This document shows, piece by piece, positions 1 through 9,043 of a stretch of 64,000 nt of DNA. The first letter of the stretch is position 1, and every line of letters begins with the position of its first letter. Position numbers and translations under genes: made by a program. This DNA is from a virus: IMG/VR virus record IMGVR_UViG_3300031654_000269, positions 1 through 64,000 of that record, one strand, 5' to 3'. The notes beneath the pieces were generated by a model. That model was not told the DNA's origin and did not search any database. It was given only the letters and a program-made list of their open reading frames with translations.

Positions 1-516
1 ATCATCTACAGAGATTAATTTCCAGTTTTCTCGTAGACTCTGATTATAAGCGGCACATAATTTCTTAATTAAAAACTGAACTAGTTCAAATTTCTTGTAT
101 TTATAATATTCAATCCTTATCATATTATATGCATCAACAAGATATTCTAAATTTGAAGTTTTATAAGCAATATCTAATCTTCTATAAAACTCTTTATTTG
201 TATTATACTTGGAAAGATTTTGCCGATATATGTAACCGTATCTATAATCACCTTGTAACATCCTATCATCGGCTGGTTTTATTAATGAAAAATCAATATT
301 TTGATCCGAGTAAAAATTCGTCATTAACCTATCAATAAATATAAATTCTTTAGGTTTATGGTTTTTAAACCCTTTGATAAGAGGTTTTTCAGGGGATGTC
401 CAACTAAACTTATGTTTAATTGTATTGGCCTTTATAATAACTCCGTAGTGGTATCCTAATAAGTCCTGCCAAAGTTCATCGTAAAAAACTTGAAGATGAT
501 TCCTAATTACTTTCAT
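1..516 (-). CDS. Hypothetical protein, cut by the window edge
   Basis: An open frame runs from an ATG at 516 to the first base of the window with no stop, giving 172 codons, so the C-terminus is missing. The protein starts MKVIRNHLQVFYDEL and is rich in Tyr, Lys and Asn. I recognise no domain. Its ATG lies inside the last codons of thyX (14 bp overlap), which suggests translational coupling. The same overlap sequence recurs at two other gene junctions in this arm. Function unknown. Confidence 0.75.
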   Translation of the reverse strand, partial: MKVIRNHLQVFYDELWQDLLGYHYGVIIKANTIKHKFSWTSPEKPLIKGFKNHKPKEFIFIDRLMTNFYSDQNIDFSLIKPADDRMLQGDYRYGYIYRQNLSKYNTNKEFYRRLDIAYKTSNLEYLVDAYNMIRIEYYKYKKFELVQFLIKKLCAAYNQSLRENWKLISVDD

Positions 517-1219
517 ATTCTATATCATCAAATATTATAGGAATTAATTCTTTGAATTTATCAAGCATTGGACAAGCAATTTCTCTCATTTGAGGATGTG
601 CTGCTTTTGATGTTCTCAGCTTAAAAAAGTGTCTCCATTCCCTTAAATTGTATGTAATTACTATTTCAGTTTTAAGAGAATTAGGTAAAACAGACCGAGC
701 CTGTTGTGGTTGCCAGTTTAATTCCTTTATTAAATAATTATAACTTTTTTCTATGTCATAAATAGTATGCATCCAGTAGTTTTCCGGCCAGTCAAAAGTG
801 TTATAATGATGTGATAAAGGTTTAAACCATTCTTCATTCTCATTTAATAATCTTTGATCATACTCCCCTTCAGGAATATCTAACCAACAAGGAATTATAA
901 AAGTAATCTGATTGTCAAACTTGTCTATTGAATAATTACAATATCTGGTAGATTCCTGAGAATAACTCGCCAGCCTGTGTCTTACTATCTCATGAGATAC
1001 TCCACGATCACAAACTACCTTCACTGTGACTTTCTCATGTTCAATAACTGATTCGTGATGTCTCTCATGAAGAATCATTTGTACAAATTTCTTAGCAGAA
1101 TCTTCTGTTATTTTGTCTTCCGATTTATAACAGGTACGGCCAGCTATTTCAATACTTTTCAGTATTTCTTCTCCATCTACTTTAGATAGAATTTCAAAAT
1201 AAGGATTAATAAGTTTCAT
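503..1219 (-). CDS. thyX: FAD-dependent thymidylate synthase ThyX
   Basis: This 238-residue protein makes dTMP from dUMP with FAD and methylene-tetrahydrofolate, supplying thymidylate for phage replication. The ThyX signature RHR-x7-S is visible at residues 80-90 (RHRLASYSQES), and the length fits the family. The start at 1219 follows an AT-rich leader without a Shine-Dalgarno site. It lies in the nucleotide/replication arm, downstream of the uracil-DNA glycosylase fusion and the clamp. Its final codons overlap the start of the next gene. Confidence 0.95.
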   Translation of the reverse strand: MKLINPYFEILSKVDGEEILKSIEIAGRTCYKSEDKITEDSAKKFVQMILHERHHESVIEHEKVTVKVVCDRGVSHEIVRHRLASYSQESTRYCNYSIDKFDNQITFIIPCWLDIPEGEYDQRLLNENEEWFKPLSHHYNTFDWPENYWMHTIYDIEKSYNYLIKELNWQPQQARSVLPNSLKTEIVITYNLREWRHFFKLRTSKAAHPQMREIACPMLDKFKELIPIIFDDIEYESN

Positions 1220-1239
1220 AATTTATAATTTTAAAATTG

Positions 1240-1470
1240 TTAAAAATCACTAGTATTTGGATTTATCCCAAAAACTTCTTTACACATTTTTTTATGTAAA
1301 AACAGATATGGCATAGCTAGATGATGTATAAAACCCGTTTGATTGTACATATTTGTTCCTATAATAATATTCTTAATTGCCGAAGGCAATGCAGGTAATA
1401 CTGTAAACATCGCTAATCCTGATAGGATAAAAAAGTAAAGTATTTTTCCGATTGTTTTTAAAATATTCAT
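1240..1470 (-). CDS. Small membrane protein, unknown
   Basis: A 76-residue protein with one clear hydrophobic segment near residues 8-30 (ILYFFILSGLAMFTVL), followed by a mixed region around IIIGTNMY and a hydrophilic tail. It sits between thyX and the glycosylase/exonuclease gene in the same direction, with short AT-rich gaps. I do not recognise the family. It probably spans or attaches to the inner membrane. Confidence 0.6.
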   Translation of the reverse strand: MNILKTIGKILYFFILSGLAMFTVLPALPSAIKNIIIGTNMYNQTGFIHHLAMPYLFLHKKMCKEVFGINPNTSDF

Positions 1471-1481
1471 ATCATATAATT

Positions 1482-2729
1482 TTAAAAAGGTAAAAAATCA
1501 AAGTTAATCTGTTCCATTTGTATCTGTGCCAGGCGGTATTCATAAATACTATCCAGCGCACAATAAGTCAGTAGTTTCTCTTTTCCATCTGGTTTCTTAA
1601 TCAGCTCAGTAAGTTGATTGAATGAATTACTCCCCTCATCTTTGCTTCTCATATACGGAGCAATCTCACTGCTGTAATCAACCACTCCCAAATTCACATA
1701 CGCCTGAAATTTCAATCCGGTTACTCCTGTTCGATTATCCAGCATGTGAGCAGCCAACATACTATCCCAAATCCAACCTCGTGGTTGTATATTTAATATC
1801 TCATTCGACCAATTATCTTCAAACTTAATATTGTGAGCCATCTTGTTAATGTAGCTCCGTCGAAGTAATCTGATAAATGGTTGTTGCTCTTCACGATCTT
1901 GAGGCATCATAAAAACAAAAGCATGATTCGGTGTATTGGCAACTGAGGCACAAATGATTCTATGTCCTTCAGCCTGTGGTTTAATTGCGGTAGTTTCATA
2001 ATCAATTGTAATCATGTCTGCATTAATATCATTTAGCAAGGATAGATCATCAATGATTTCAATTCTAGGCTTCCTCCACCGTGGCAGAGGTTTATCCAAC
2101 TTATCTAAGGCGTTTACCAAATCATTCACCCAAACTGTTTCCACGGCTTTATTCTTTTCCTCTCGCATAACGTAACTAGGATGAAACACTGGACAAATCC
2201 ATGCTCGTAAATCCTTATCAGGTATTGTCCAACCTCGCCATTTTGTTATTCCCCCAAGATTCTTTTTCCATCGATCTCCAATCACACTATACAGGGCAGC
2301 ATTACCAAAAGTTAATATGAGTTGAGGTTGACTTTCCTCTATGAGTTCTCGTAGTCTCAAATGCCGGCAGCAGTCCACCTGGAAATTCGTTGGAGTAGTG
2401 TTATCTTTTGGTCGACAATTAACTGCGTTCACATTTAAACAATCCTCAAATAAATCAATTCCTAATCCCTCTAAGGTTTGTCTCAGAAGGCTGCCTGTTT
2501 TACCTTGCCATTGTTTACCTCGTTTATCCTCAACGGCTCCAGGTGCTTCTCCCACACAGAGGATACCTTTTGAGAAACCTCCGAAAGGTTGCATCTTTGG
2601 AGTCAATACATCCTTATATAGTCCACAAGAGGCACAAGACAAGGTCTTACCTTTTGATTGTGGTTGGTATCCTGTTTCTTTTTGTGTAAAGAATCCTTTC
2701 ATATCATAAGTAAAGTAATATATATCCAA
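1482..2729 (-). CDS. Uracil-DNA glycosylase fused to a DnaQ-like 3'-5' exonuclease
   Basis: Residues about 25-210 match a family 4/5-type uracil-DNA glycosylase: a CxxC pair at 32-35 plus later cysteines (NCRP, DCC) likely to bind an Fe-S cluster, GEAPG at 60-64 and a C-terminal HPS motif. Residues about 245-405 match a DEDDy 3'-5' exonuclease of the Pol A type: TIDYET, AHNIKFED and a late D-x3-Y (DSIYEYRL). No polymerase domain follows; the stop comes 20 residues after the last exonuclease motif. Likely role is uracil removal and proofreading alongside a polymerase encoded elsewhere. The start overlaps the clamp gene by 31 bp. Confidence 0.88.
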   Translation of the reverse strand: MDIYYFTYDMKGFFTQKETGYQPQSKGKTLSCASCGLYKDVLTPKMQPFGGFSKGILCVGEAPGAVEDKRGKQWQGKTGSLLRQTLEGLGIDLFEDCLNVNAVNCRPKDNTTPTNFQVDCCRHLRLRELIEESQPQLILTFGNAALYSVIGDRWKKNLGGITKWRGWTIPDKDLRAWICPVFHPSYVMREEKNKAVETVWVNDLVNALDKLDKPLPRWRKPRIEIIDDLSLLNDINADMITIDYETTAIKPQAEGHRIICASVANTPNHAFVFMMPQDREEQQPFIRLLRRSYINKMAHNIKFEDNWSNEILNIQPRGWIWDSMLAAHMLDNRTGVTGLKFQAYVNLGVVDYSSEIAPYMRSKDEGSNSFNQLTELIKKPDGKEKLLTYCALDSIYEYRLAQIQMEQINFDFLPF

Positions 2730-3709
2730 TTGTCTGATTCAAACTTCAATTTATTTTTACCAATTACTAATGAGTTTGTCCGTTCTAAAATATCTTTTAA
2801 TAAATTAGGTATGATTGAGAACGAAATTAGCTTACCATTGTATTTAACCCTTCCTCTACCCTCAAACCAACTTCCTAACGAAGATTTTCCTTTTACAATT
2901 ATTACACCATTATCTATAATAATTTGAATTGCTTTATTGTTACTTTCGATATCTGTATCAGTAAATATCATTGCCTTGTCTATAAGTTTATTTGTAATTT
3001 GTGGCATCTCTATTGATTCTCCTCGTACTTCAATTATTTTAGATATGTCAGGAAACGTAGCTTTAAATGTTCGGCATGAAATAATTGTATCTAATTTCGT
3101 TTTAAAATGAACCCACCCTTCCCCATAAGCAATTTTTGTTGGATTTAATTTTATTACTTCTTTACAGTACTCACCTGGAATTAATACTGTTTGAAGACCT
3201 TTAGAAGACCTTAATTTGTATTGAATAGCTCTATGATTATCCGTACTTTCTATAAATCCATCTTCTCGTATATGAATGCATGTAATAATTGGTTTACTTT
3301 CATTATTACTACAAGCAATTAAAGAAAATGAAAGACCTTCAATAAAGTCTTCTGGTAAATCTTTCCATTGACTAATTTTCCCAACCTCTTCTATAGGTAA
3401 CTTTATTTCTGATTCAATAACAAGACCTACTTTATTTCTACCCGCTTTGATAATTATTTGATCTCTTTCCCATTCTAAGTCAACTTCTTCATTACTTATT
3501 TTTGAGATAAATTGATATAATTCAATTGCATTTATTGCCCCTTCAATGTTTAAATTGATAGGGTGGCTTATACTTATTTTATTGTTATAAGTGACAATCT
3601 TATCATTCATAAAAGCAAATGAGGTAGTTTGTTCAACTGTCTCATTACTACCTAAAGCAGGTTTTACGATTTCGAGAGCTATTCTAAGCTCTTCTTTATT
3701 TACTTTCAT
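2699..3709 (-). CDS. dnaN: DNA polymerase sliding clamp (DnaN-like)
   Basis: A 336-residue protein resembling the bacterial beta clamp, which rings DNA and holds the polymerase on it. The central part shows the typical clamp pattern, with KPIITCIHIRED followed by ESTDNHRA, equivalent to the DGHRLA region of DnaN. I chose the ATG at 3709 (MKVNKEEL) rather than one at 3727, because 3709 overlaps the upstream stop in the same way as other junctions here. A probable clamp-loader fragment at the right end of the window fits this assignment. Confidence 0.8.
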   Translation of the reverse strand: MKVNKEELRIALEIVKPALGSNETVEQTTSFAFMNDKIVTYNNKISISHPINLNIEGAINAIELYQFISKISNEEVDLEWERDQIIIKAGRNKVGLVIESEIKLPIEEVGKISQWKDLPEDFIEGLSFSLIACSNNESKPIITCIHIREDGFIESTDNHRAIQYKLRSSKGLQTVLIPGEYCKEVIKLNPTKIAYGEGWVHFKTKLDTIISCRTFKATFPDISKIIEVRGESIEMPQITNKLIDKAMIFTDTDIESNNKAIQIIIDNGVIIVKGKSSLGSWFEGRGRVKYNGKLISFSIIPNLLKDILERTNSLVIGKNKLKFESDNWIYITLLMI

Positions 3710-4343
3710 ATTCAAATATTTTATCAAAAATTTCCTTTATAGTTTCAGTATTAAGTTTAATCATTGGTGCATTTACTTTAAATATCATACGATCAAGCAC
3801 TTTTGATTTTGATCTATATGATAATCTCCACTTTTTTATAGGGATATCACTGTACTTTCCTACAAGGAACCTAGGAACTAACCAAGGTTTATATTTATCA
3901 ATGTAGACTAATATATAATAGATATTGTTATCCGTTAGTGTTTGTATTTCTTTTTTAACCTTTCTTTCATTTGAAAGATGCTTGTTTTCAAAACTTATAT
4001 GCCATCTTATATCAAGATTTTTAGAGTCTTCTCGTACCCAAGGTTGGAAGAGTAGTTTTTTGTATGGGTTTTCTGTTTTGGTAATTTCAAGTAATAATCC
4101 TGTTCCAAGACGTTCAACATTGTCAGACAATCGATTTCTTATTTTTGTCCAATCTTTATAATTACGAATATCCTTCAAATCAAATATAGTATTTCCTATT
4201 CTAAATTTTACAGTATACCCTGCTTTATTTAAGATAGGGAACAGTTTATTTATAATTCGTTTGGCTGCAAATAAAACCCCTTGTCCAAACCCTCCTCCTT
4301 TGAAGGAGTCAACTTCAGGGATATCAAATAATGTATCATTCAT
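3696..4343 (-). CDS. Unknown protein coupled to dpdA
   Basis: A 215-residue basic protein without a recognised domain. A glycine-rich stretch (SFKGGGFGQG) lies near residues 13-22, and the C-terminal half is rich in Lys, Arg and Trp (PIKKWRLSYRSKSKV). Its start overlaps the end of the DpdA-like gene by 8 bp and its end overlaps the clamp, so it is translated with both. A role in the 7-deazaguanine modification system is plausible from position only. Confidence 0.7.
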   Translation of the reverse strand: MNDTLFDIPEVDSFKGGGFGQGVLFAAKRIINKLFPILNKAGYTVKFRIGNTIFDLKDIRNYKDWTKIRNRLSDNVERLGTGLLLEITKTENPYKKLLFQPWVREDSKNLDIRWHISFENKHLSNERKVKKEIQTLTDNNIYYILVYIDKYKPWLVPRFLVGKYSDIPIKKWRLSYRSKSKVLDRMIFKVNAPMIKLNTETIKEIFDKIFEYESK

Positions 4344-5340
4344 ATCTATGTTTTATTTTAATTAGTGTATCAAGTAGTGTTGAAGTATTTCCTTTGTTAG
4401 ATGAAAGTGCGTATGAAATTAAGATATTAAAGTTATCTGTTTTAAGTCCTAGTTCACGAAGTTTTCTTCCTAATAATCTTACTGACTTTAAGTCACTAGT
4501 TGCTAAATATAATTTAGTGGAAGTAAATTTTTTAATGCTTGTCATTAAATAAAGAGCATTCCAAATAGATCTTTTCATATGATCTGTTTCCAACTCATTT
4601 AAAGTAAATCCATACTCCTTTATAAGTTCTTTTACTTTCTCTTTGTAGGTTAAGGGCATTTTATTAAATGATAACTCACTTTGAGAGATTTGAGGGATAT
4701 CAAAGAACCCTTCTAATTCCTCACTTTGTTTATATTTCTTAACTCCTTTTGATATAGGTAAACTCCGTATATAATAATCTTTTTGTTCTTTCAAATATGG
4801 ATTTGTAGGTATGTCAATCAATCCAAACCCTCCTCCTCTTAATCTCCATGATGAACTATCTACAGAATACCATGGGTATGCAAAAACTAACTTTAAAGAT
4901 GTGACAGCAAATCCATGAAATTTAACTTTAGGTTTTCCATCCTCTCCTATAATTATTGGCATACAATCATCATGTAACCATTCTTTTCTTTGTATTGTAG
5001 TTCTATCATTCGCAGGACTTACTCCTATATATGCTTCTTCAATATTTACTAATCTTTCTAAATATTCTTTTGGATCCCCTTGGTGGAATGTATGTAAAAG
5101 TTTTTCATGAGGGATCTTTGCTTTTAACATTTTGGTATAATTTTCAAACCCTTTTTTTGCTGCTTTTTCAACCATATCAGGAGTAAGTCTTTTGTTAGGT
5201 TGTCCTGGAATAACATCTAAAGATGCTATAACTTCGAGATCTTTTTCATATCTCTTACAAAAAGATATGTAGTTATCAAGATCAATTTCTTTTTTGGCAT
5301 TCCATACTGAGAATGCTCCAGAGTCAAGAAAAATTTTCAT
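4336..5340 (-). CDS. dpdA: DpdA-like tRNA-guanine-transglycosylase-fold protein (DNA 7-deazaguanine insertion)
   Basis: A 334-residue protein of the TGT/DpdA superfamily as found in phages, which exchanges guanine in DNA for a 7-deazaguanine base. Visible features are LDSGAFS at the N-terminus, ASLDVIPG, HTFHQGDP, YIGVSPAND and HGFAVTS followed by YPWYSVDSSSW. These fit the TIM-barrel substrate pocket of phage DpdA. The typical zinc cysteine cluster of tRNA TGT is not seen. It sits directly downstream of queF, folE and queC, which would supply its base. Assignment rests on motif memory and context; a search against DpdA profiles would settle it. Confidence 0.85.
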   Translation of the reverse strand: MKIFLDSGAFSVWNAKKEIDLDNYISFCKRYEKDLEVIASLDVIPGQPNKRLTPDMVEKAAKKGFENYTKMLKAKIPHEKLLHTFHQGDPKEYLERLVNIEEAYIGVSPANDRTTIQRKEWLHDDCMPIIIGEDGKPKVKFHGFAVTSLKLVFAYPWYSVDSSSWRLRGGGFGLIDIPTNPYLKEQKDYYIRSLPISKGVKKYKQSEELEGFFDIPQISQSELSFNKMPLTYKEKVKELIKEYGFTLNELETDHMKRSIWNALYLMTSIKKFTSTKLYLATSDLKSVRLLGRKLRELGLKTDNFNILISYALSSNKGNTSTLLDTLIKIKHRYE

Positions 5341-5350
5341 TTTAATAATA

Positions 5351-5767
5351 TTATCCTAAGAGTTCGATTGTAATATTGATCAACGTTCCTCCGCGAGGAT
5401 TGAAGTTACTTGTAACTTTCATCCAGTGAGGTTGACATACATGAAAACAATCTTCAAGTATCTTATTGGTAATTGTCTCCATAAACATACCTTCCTGTCT
5501 GTACGATAGAAAGTATAGTTTAAGACTTTTAGTTTCAATACATAGTTTAGAAGGGATATATTCAACTTTGATTGTAGCAAAATCAGGTTGTCCTGTTTTA
5601 GGACATAATGAAGTAAATTCATTAAATACAAATTCCGTCCTATAATTATTTTCAGGATACTGATTAGGAAAAGTCTCTAAAAGTGAAGGATTACATCCTG
5701 TATACTTGTATTGAGTTACCTTTGATCCTAGTTTGGTTAGTCCACCTATGATGTCTTTTTTACTCAT
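5351..5767 (-). CDS. queF: NADPH-dependent 7-cyano-7-deazaguanine reductase QueF (short type)
   Basis: A 138-residue unimodular QueF, which reduces the nitrile of preQ0 to the aminomethyl of preQ1. The catalytic block EFTSLCPKTGQPDFA carries the active-site Cys, and the QueF motif appears as ETKSLKLYFLSYR. It sits 2 bp after folE and just before dpdA. Its presence suggests that preQ1 or a derivative, rather than preQ0, is the base placed in the DNA. No archaeosine-forming amidotransferase is visible. Confidence 0.93.
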   Translation of the reverse strand: MSKKDIIGGLTKLGSKVTQYKYTGCNPSLLETFPNQYPENNYRTEFVFNEFTSLCPKTGQPDFATIKVEYIPSKLCIETKSLKLYFLSYRQEGMFMETITNKILEDCFHVCQPHWMKVTSNFNPRGGTLINITIELLG

Positions 5768-5769
5768 TT

Positions 5770-6654
5770 TTATTTTATTAGTTGCATTAATTCTTCTTTA
5801 GCGGTTGGATCAGTCATAAAAGCTCCTTTGATACTTGATGTAACCATAATGGAATGTTGTTTATTGACTCCTCTCATTCGCATACAAAGATGAGAAGCTT
5901 CAATTATACAAGCTGCTCCCAGTGGTTGGAGTTCTTTCATCAGGGTTGTAGTGACCTGTTCCCCTATACGTTCTTGTATCTGCAAACGCCTGGCAAATAT
6001 ATCAACCAACCGTGCTAGCTTGGAAATTCCAATTACTTTTTTATCCGGAATATAAGCGACATGGGCTTTACCGAAGAATGGGAGCATATGGTGTTCACAC
6101 ATTGAAAAGAATTCAAAGTTCTTTAGTAAAACAATTTGATCATACCCATTGTAATCTGTAAAGGTGGTTAGAATATCTTTTGGATTTTTATTGTATCCAG
6201 AGTAAATCTCATCCCATGATCGTACTATTCGAGCAGGAGTTTCTTTTAATCCTTCCCGGTTCGGGTCTTCACCAATATATTGAAGTTGTCGGATAATATT
6301 TTCCTCAATAGTCTCCTCTTGTTCTCCCGGATGATCTACTTCCCAAGGAAATACTACCCAGTAATTACTGTATTTGAGGTAGTCTTCTTTACTTCCAACT
6401 TTGTTGATTAGAGCATGAAATGGTGTACCTGGGTACTTTTCCACATAAAGTTTCATAGTCTTTCCGGAATCAATTATATCATCTAAAAAGATAGTAGCTT
6501 CGGATGGAATATGAGTAACTACTGCGTGATCTAAGAAAGCAGTAAGAATCATCCCACCTTTTGGGATACCATAAACGGTATTTTCCGGCGTGTCAATATT
6601 ATCAAGCATACGGAATACCTCTTCCCAAGTGATGTATATTTTATTATCTTTCAT
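5770..6654 (-). CDS. folE: Phosphoribosyltransferase-like domain fused to GTP cyclohydrolase I
   Basis: Residues 1-105 look like a type I phosphoribosyltransferase, with the PRPP-binding motif [10 protein letters not shown] at 57-66 and the later VVFPWE typical of purine-type members. Residues 115-294 are FolE, which turns GTP into dihydroneopterin triphosphate, the first step of 7-deazaguanine synthesis. Zinc ligands Cys186, His189 and Cys257 are present. The ATG at 6654 overlaps the end of queC by 11 bp; an upstream in-frame ATG at 6726 would lie deep inside queC and is less likely. The fused PRTase is unusual and its substrate is unknown. Confidence 0.92.
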   Translation of the reverse strand: MKDNKIYITWEEVFRMLDNIDTPENTVYGIPKGGMILTAFLDHAVVTHIPSEATIFLDDIIDSGKTMKLYVEKYPGTPFHALINKVGSKEDYLKYSNYWVVFPWEVDHPGEQEETIEENIIRQLQYIGEDPNREGLKETPARIVRSWDEIYSGYNKNPKDILTTFTDYNGYDQIVLLKNFEFFSMCEHHMLPFFGKAHVAYIPDKKVIGISKLARLVDIFARRLQIQERIGEQVTTTLMKELQPLGAACIIEASHLCMRMRGVNKQHSIMVTSSIKGAFMTDPTAKEELMQLIK

Positions 6655-7330
6655 ATTCAATTGGATCCTCCTTTCCGAGTAATTTGAATGCTTCAAGACG
6701 TTCTTGACAGGCTCCACATTTGCCACAAGATATAGATTGATTCTTATAGCACGTACGAGTATATTGATAAGGTACTTGTGGAGTAAGATTATAGCCGATT
6801 TTAAGAATATCCGCTTTATTCATATCAAGAAATGGAGCATATACAGAAACCTTTTCTTCTGTGGCAAAATTAATTGTTATATTCAACGAATGGATAAAAT
6901 CTTTTCGACAATCCGGATAGATATGATGATCACCAGCATGAACTCCTAAAGCAATTGTATCGGCTCCTATTGATTGAGCAAGACCCGTCATTATGGATGC
7001 AAATATTAAATTACGACCTGGTACAACTGTTTGTTTCATTGATTCAGCTTCGTAGTGACCTTCAGGAATTGCTCCTCCTGATTGTAAAAGGTCTGAATCA
7101 AAAGATTTGAAAGTATTAACCAGGTTAAAGATATGTGCATCTATTTTATCCCTGAATCCATTTATCAGATAGAAATGAAATACATGAGAGAAAGTATGGA
7201 ATTCATAAGCATTATGCTTAGAACCATATTGGAAGTTACAACAATGAACTTCGACTCCCTTACTGAGCAGAAAGCCCAGTAAGGTTGCCGAATCCATTCC
7301 ACCGGATAGAGCAAGAACTACTTTCTTCAT
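6644..7330 (-). CDS. queC: 7-cyano-7-deazaguanine synthase QueC
   Basis: A 228-residue PP-loop ATPase that converts 7-carboxy-7-deazaguanine to preQ0 with ammonia and ATP. The PP-loop SGGMDS lies at residues 9-14, and the zinc site is formed by Cys194, 202, 205 and 208 (CGKCGAC). Length and motifs are standard. It precedes the folE fusion and follows a low-complexity acidic protein gene. The last codons, EYER-stop, contain the ATG of folE, so the two are likely coupled. Confidence 0.95.
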   Translation of the reverse strand: MKKVVLALSGGMDSATLLGFLLSKGVEVHCCNFQYGSKHNAYEFHTFSHVFHFYLINGFRDKIDAHIFNLVNTFKSFDSDLLQSGGAIPEGHYEAESMKQTVVPGRNLIFASIMTGLAQSIGADTIALGVHAGDHHIYPDCRKDFIHSLNITINFATEEKVSVYAPFLDMNKADILKIGYNLTPQVPYQYTRTCYKNQSISCGKCGACQERLEAFKLLGKEDPIEYER

Positions 7331-7338
7331 TTAAGTCC

Positions 7339-8229
7339 TTATTTTCTTCCTTTTTTAAAAGTCATAACTCCTTCAGCATCCTGAACAACCAGGTGAGGGA
7401 ATTTATTATACTTTGGGTTCTTAGCATCGCTAAGTAAAGTAGCAATTCCGGATTTCCCATCAGGTTCTTTTTTCAGGGCTTTTTCAATGAGCTCACTTTT
7501 GGTATATTTACCTGATTCGATTAATGGAGTCAAAAATTCAATGCGGTCTGCTGTGAGTGAACCTCTTTTTTTACTCGAAGTTTTCTTCTCGGATGATCTT
7601 CTCTTCGGTTTTTCTTCCTCTTCAGGTTCTTCATCCTTCACTTTGGCTTTACTTTTCTTCGGAGCAGGTTCATCTTCTTCTTCAAGTAAATCAAGCATGT
7701 CAGCCCGCAGGTCTTTCACACCATTCAAACCTTTGTAATCATCCAGGTCAGGAAGGAGTGATTTGAATTCCTTGTTATCCTCAGCGATGTCCTTCAGCTG
7801 ATCCAGCTTTTTAGCTGCTTTGATTTGATCAACTAAATCATCATCCTCAACAACTTCTTCTGGTTCTTCTTCCTCAGGTTCCGGTTCAGGTTTCCTTTTG
7901 CTACGAGCAGGTCGTTCTTCAGATTTTTTAGCTGGTGGTTCATCTTCACCAACGGTGATGTCAAGAACATCCTTCAGTACTTTTACAGCCTTTTTTGAAA
8001 ATAAATCTGGCTCATCTTCTGCCAGTTCTTCAATAACACCACGGGCTTTGTCTGTGATATTTTTATCATCATCTTCTTCAAGACTTAAACATTCACAGGC
8101 TTCAATAATCTTTTCTTTGATCTCTTCACCATCGGCTTTAAGATCGATTGCTTGAGGATCATCACTCCCATCTTCAAACAGGAGGTCATTCAAATCCTTT
8201 GCACATTTTACTAATTCTGAATTTTTCAT
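7339..8229 (-). CDS. Acidic/basic low-complexity protein, unknown
   Basis: A 296-residue protein built from runs of Glu/Asp and Lys/Arg (for example EPEPEEEEPEEVVEDDD and KRRSSEKKTSSKKRG), with short helical segments between. The last 75 residues look more ordered (SLTADRIEFLTPLIESGKYT). No known domain is recognised. It interrupts the deazaguanine genes, lying between queE and queC. Its leader, at 8227-8254, resembles that of the gene at 51354. A DNA- or nucleoprotein-binding role is a guess from charge only. Confidence 0.75.
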   Translation of the reverse strand: MKNSELVKCAKDLNDLLFEDGSDDPQAIDLKADGEEIKEKIIEACECLSLEEDDDKNITDKARGVIEELAEDEPDLFSKKAVKVLKDVLDITVGEDEPPAKKSEERPARSKRKPEPEPEEEEPEEVVEDDDLVDQIKAAKKLDQLKDIAEDNKEFKSLLPDLDDYKGLNGVKDLRADMLDLLEEEDEPAPKKSKAKVKDEEPEEEEKPKRRSSEKKTSSKKRGSLTADRIEFLTPLIESGKYTKSELIEKALKKEPDGKSGIATLLSDAKNPKYNKFPHLVVQDAEGVMTFKKGRK

Positions 8230-8281
8230 GATTAGAAATTTAATTGTTAAAAATAAAAGTTAGTTATGTTTATTCAAATTA

Positions 8282-9043
8282 TTATACTCCCACTGCATTA
8301 TCCCAAAGGATAATATGTTCGCGGGAGCAATATCGTACATTTTCTCGTATAGCTATTTCTACTACTTCTGTTTGGTTTATCATTAATTCCTTCCGGGTAG
8401 CTCCTTGTGGCATCAGGATAACTTGCTCCCGTTTGATAAGACCTTCATCCAAGTAATCACTTTTAATTTCTGACCAATCCTTATCATTTGTAATGACAAA
8501 TTTAAACCAGGAATCTTCTAAGTCAGATAGAAATTTAAGTACTTCAGGTCGATATCTTTTACTCCAAGGATTTCCAGAATTACAGAGTTTAGGAGAATTA
8601 TTCCAAGTACCTACAAAATCAATTAATCCTCGGTGTGGTTTTATTGTACATTCGTTTTCAATCTCTACGAATGGAAGGAGGTTGTATTTTACAGTGAATG
8701 CTACAAGGAAATTTAATAAAGCTTCTTGTTGTTTCAATGGACTTCCACCTGTAATAACCAGATGATGTCCTTTTCGTAGCTTTTCAATTATACCAAACTT
8801 TTCCATCAATCCAAATATCTCCTCGAATGAATATGGATTCCCACGATTCCAATGGGTGTCACAATACGAACAATTAAGTGTACAACCTTGGAGTCTTAAA
8901 AAGGTAGCAGGACAGCCAGTATGAATTCCTTCACCTTGAATAGTATCAGTAAAGAGTTCTGATATATTTAGGTATTTTTCTTTTGGAATCTCCTTTCTTG
9001 GAAAAATTGCTGGGGGTAAGGGGATTATTTGTTTACTCTTCAT
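8282..9043 (-). CDS. queE: 7-carboxy-7-deazaguanine synthase QueE (radical SAM)
   Basis: A 253-residue radical SAM enzyme that contracts 6-carboxy-tetrahydropterin to 7-carboxy-7-deazaguanine. The Fe-S ligands Cys54, 58 and 61 form CTLNCSYC, preceded by the QueE-typical TDTIQGEG. A glycine motif for SAM (VITGGSPL) follows. The start overlaps queD by 11 bp, so both are translated together. The protein is slightly longer than many QueE because of an N-terminal extension of about 25 residues. Confidence 0.94.
   Translation of the reverse strand: MKSKQIIPLPPAIFPRKEIPKEKYLNISELFTDTIQGEGIHTGCPATFLRLQGCTLNCSYCDTHWNRGNPYSFEEIFGLMEKFGIIEKLRKGHHLVITGGSPLKQQEALLNFLVAFTVKYNLLPFVEIENECTIKPHRGLIDFVGTWNNSPKLCNSGNPWSKRYRPEVLKFLSDLEDSWFKFVITNDKDWSEIKSDYLDEGLIKREQVILMPQGATRKELMINQTEVVEIAIRENVRYCSREHIILWDNAVGV

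Noticed and set aside
2341-2927. Plus-strand frames over the glycosylase/exonuclease and clamp genes
   Set aside because: Both cover well-supported minus-strand domains; composition and position show them to be antisense shadows.
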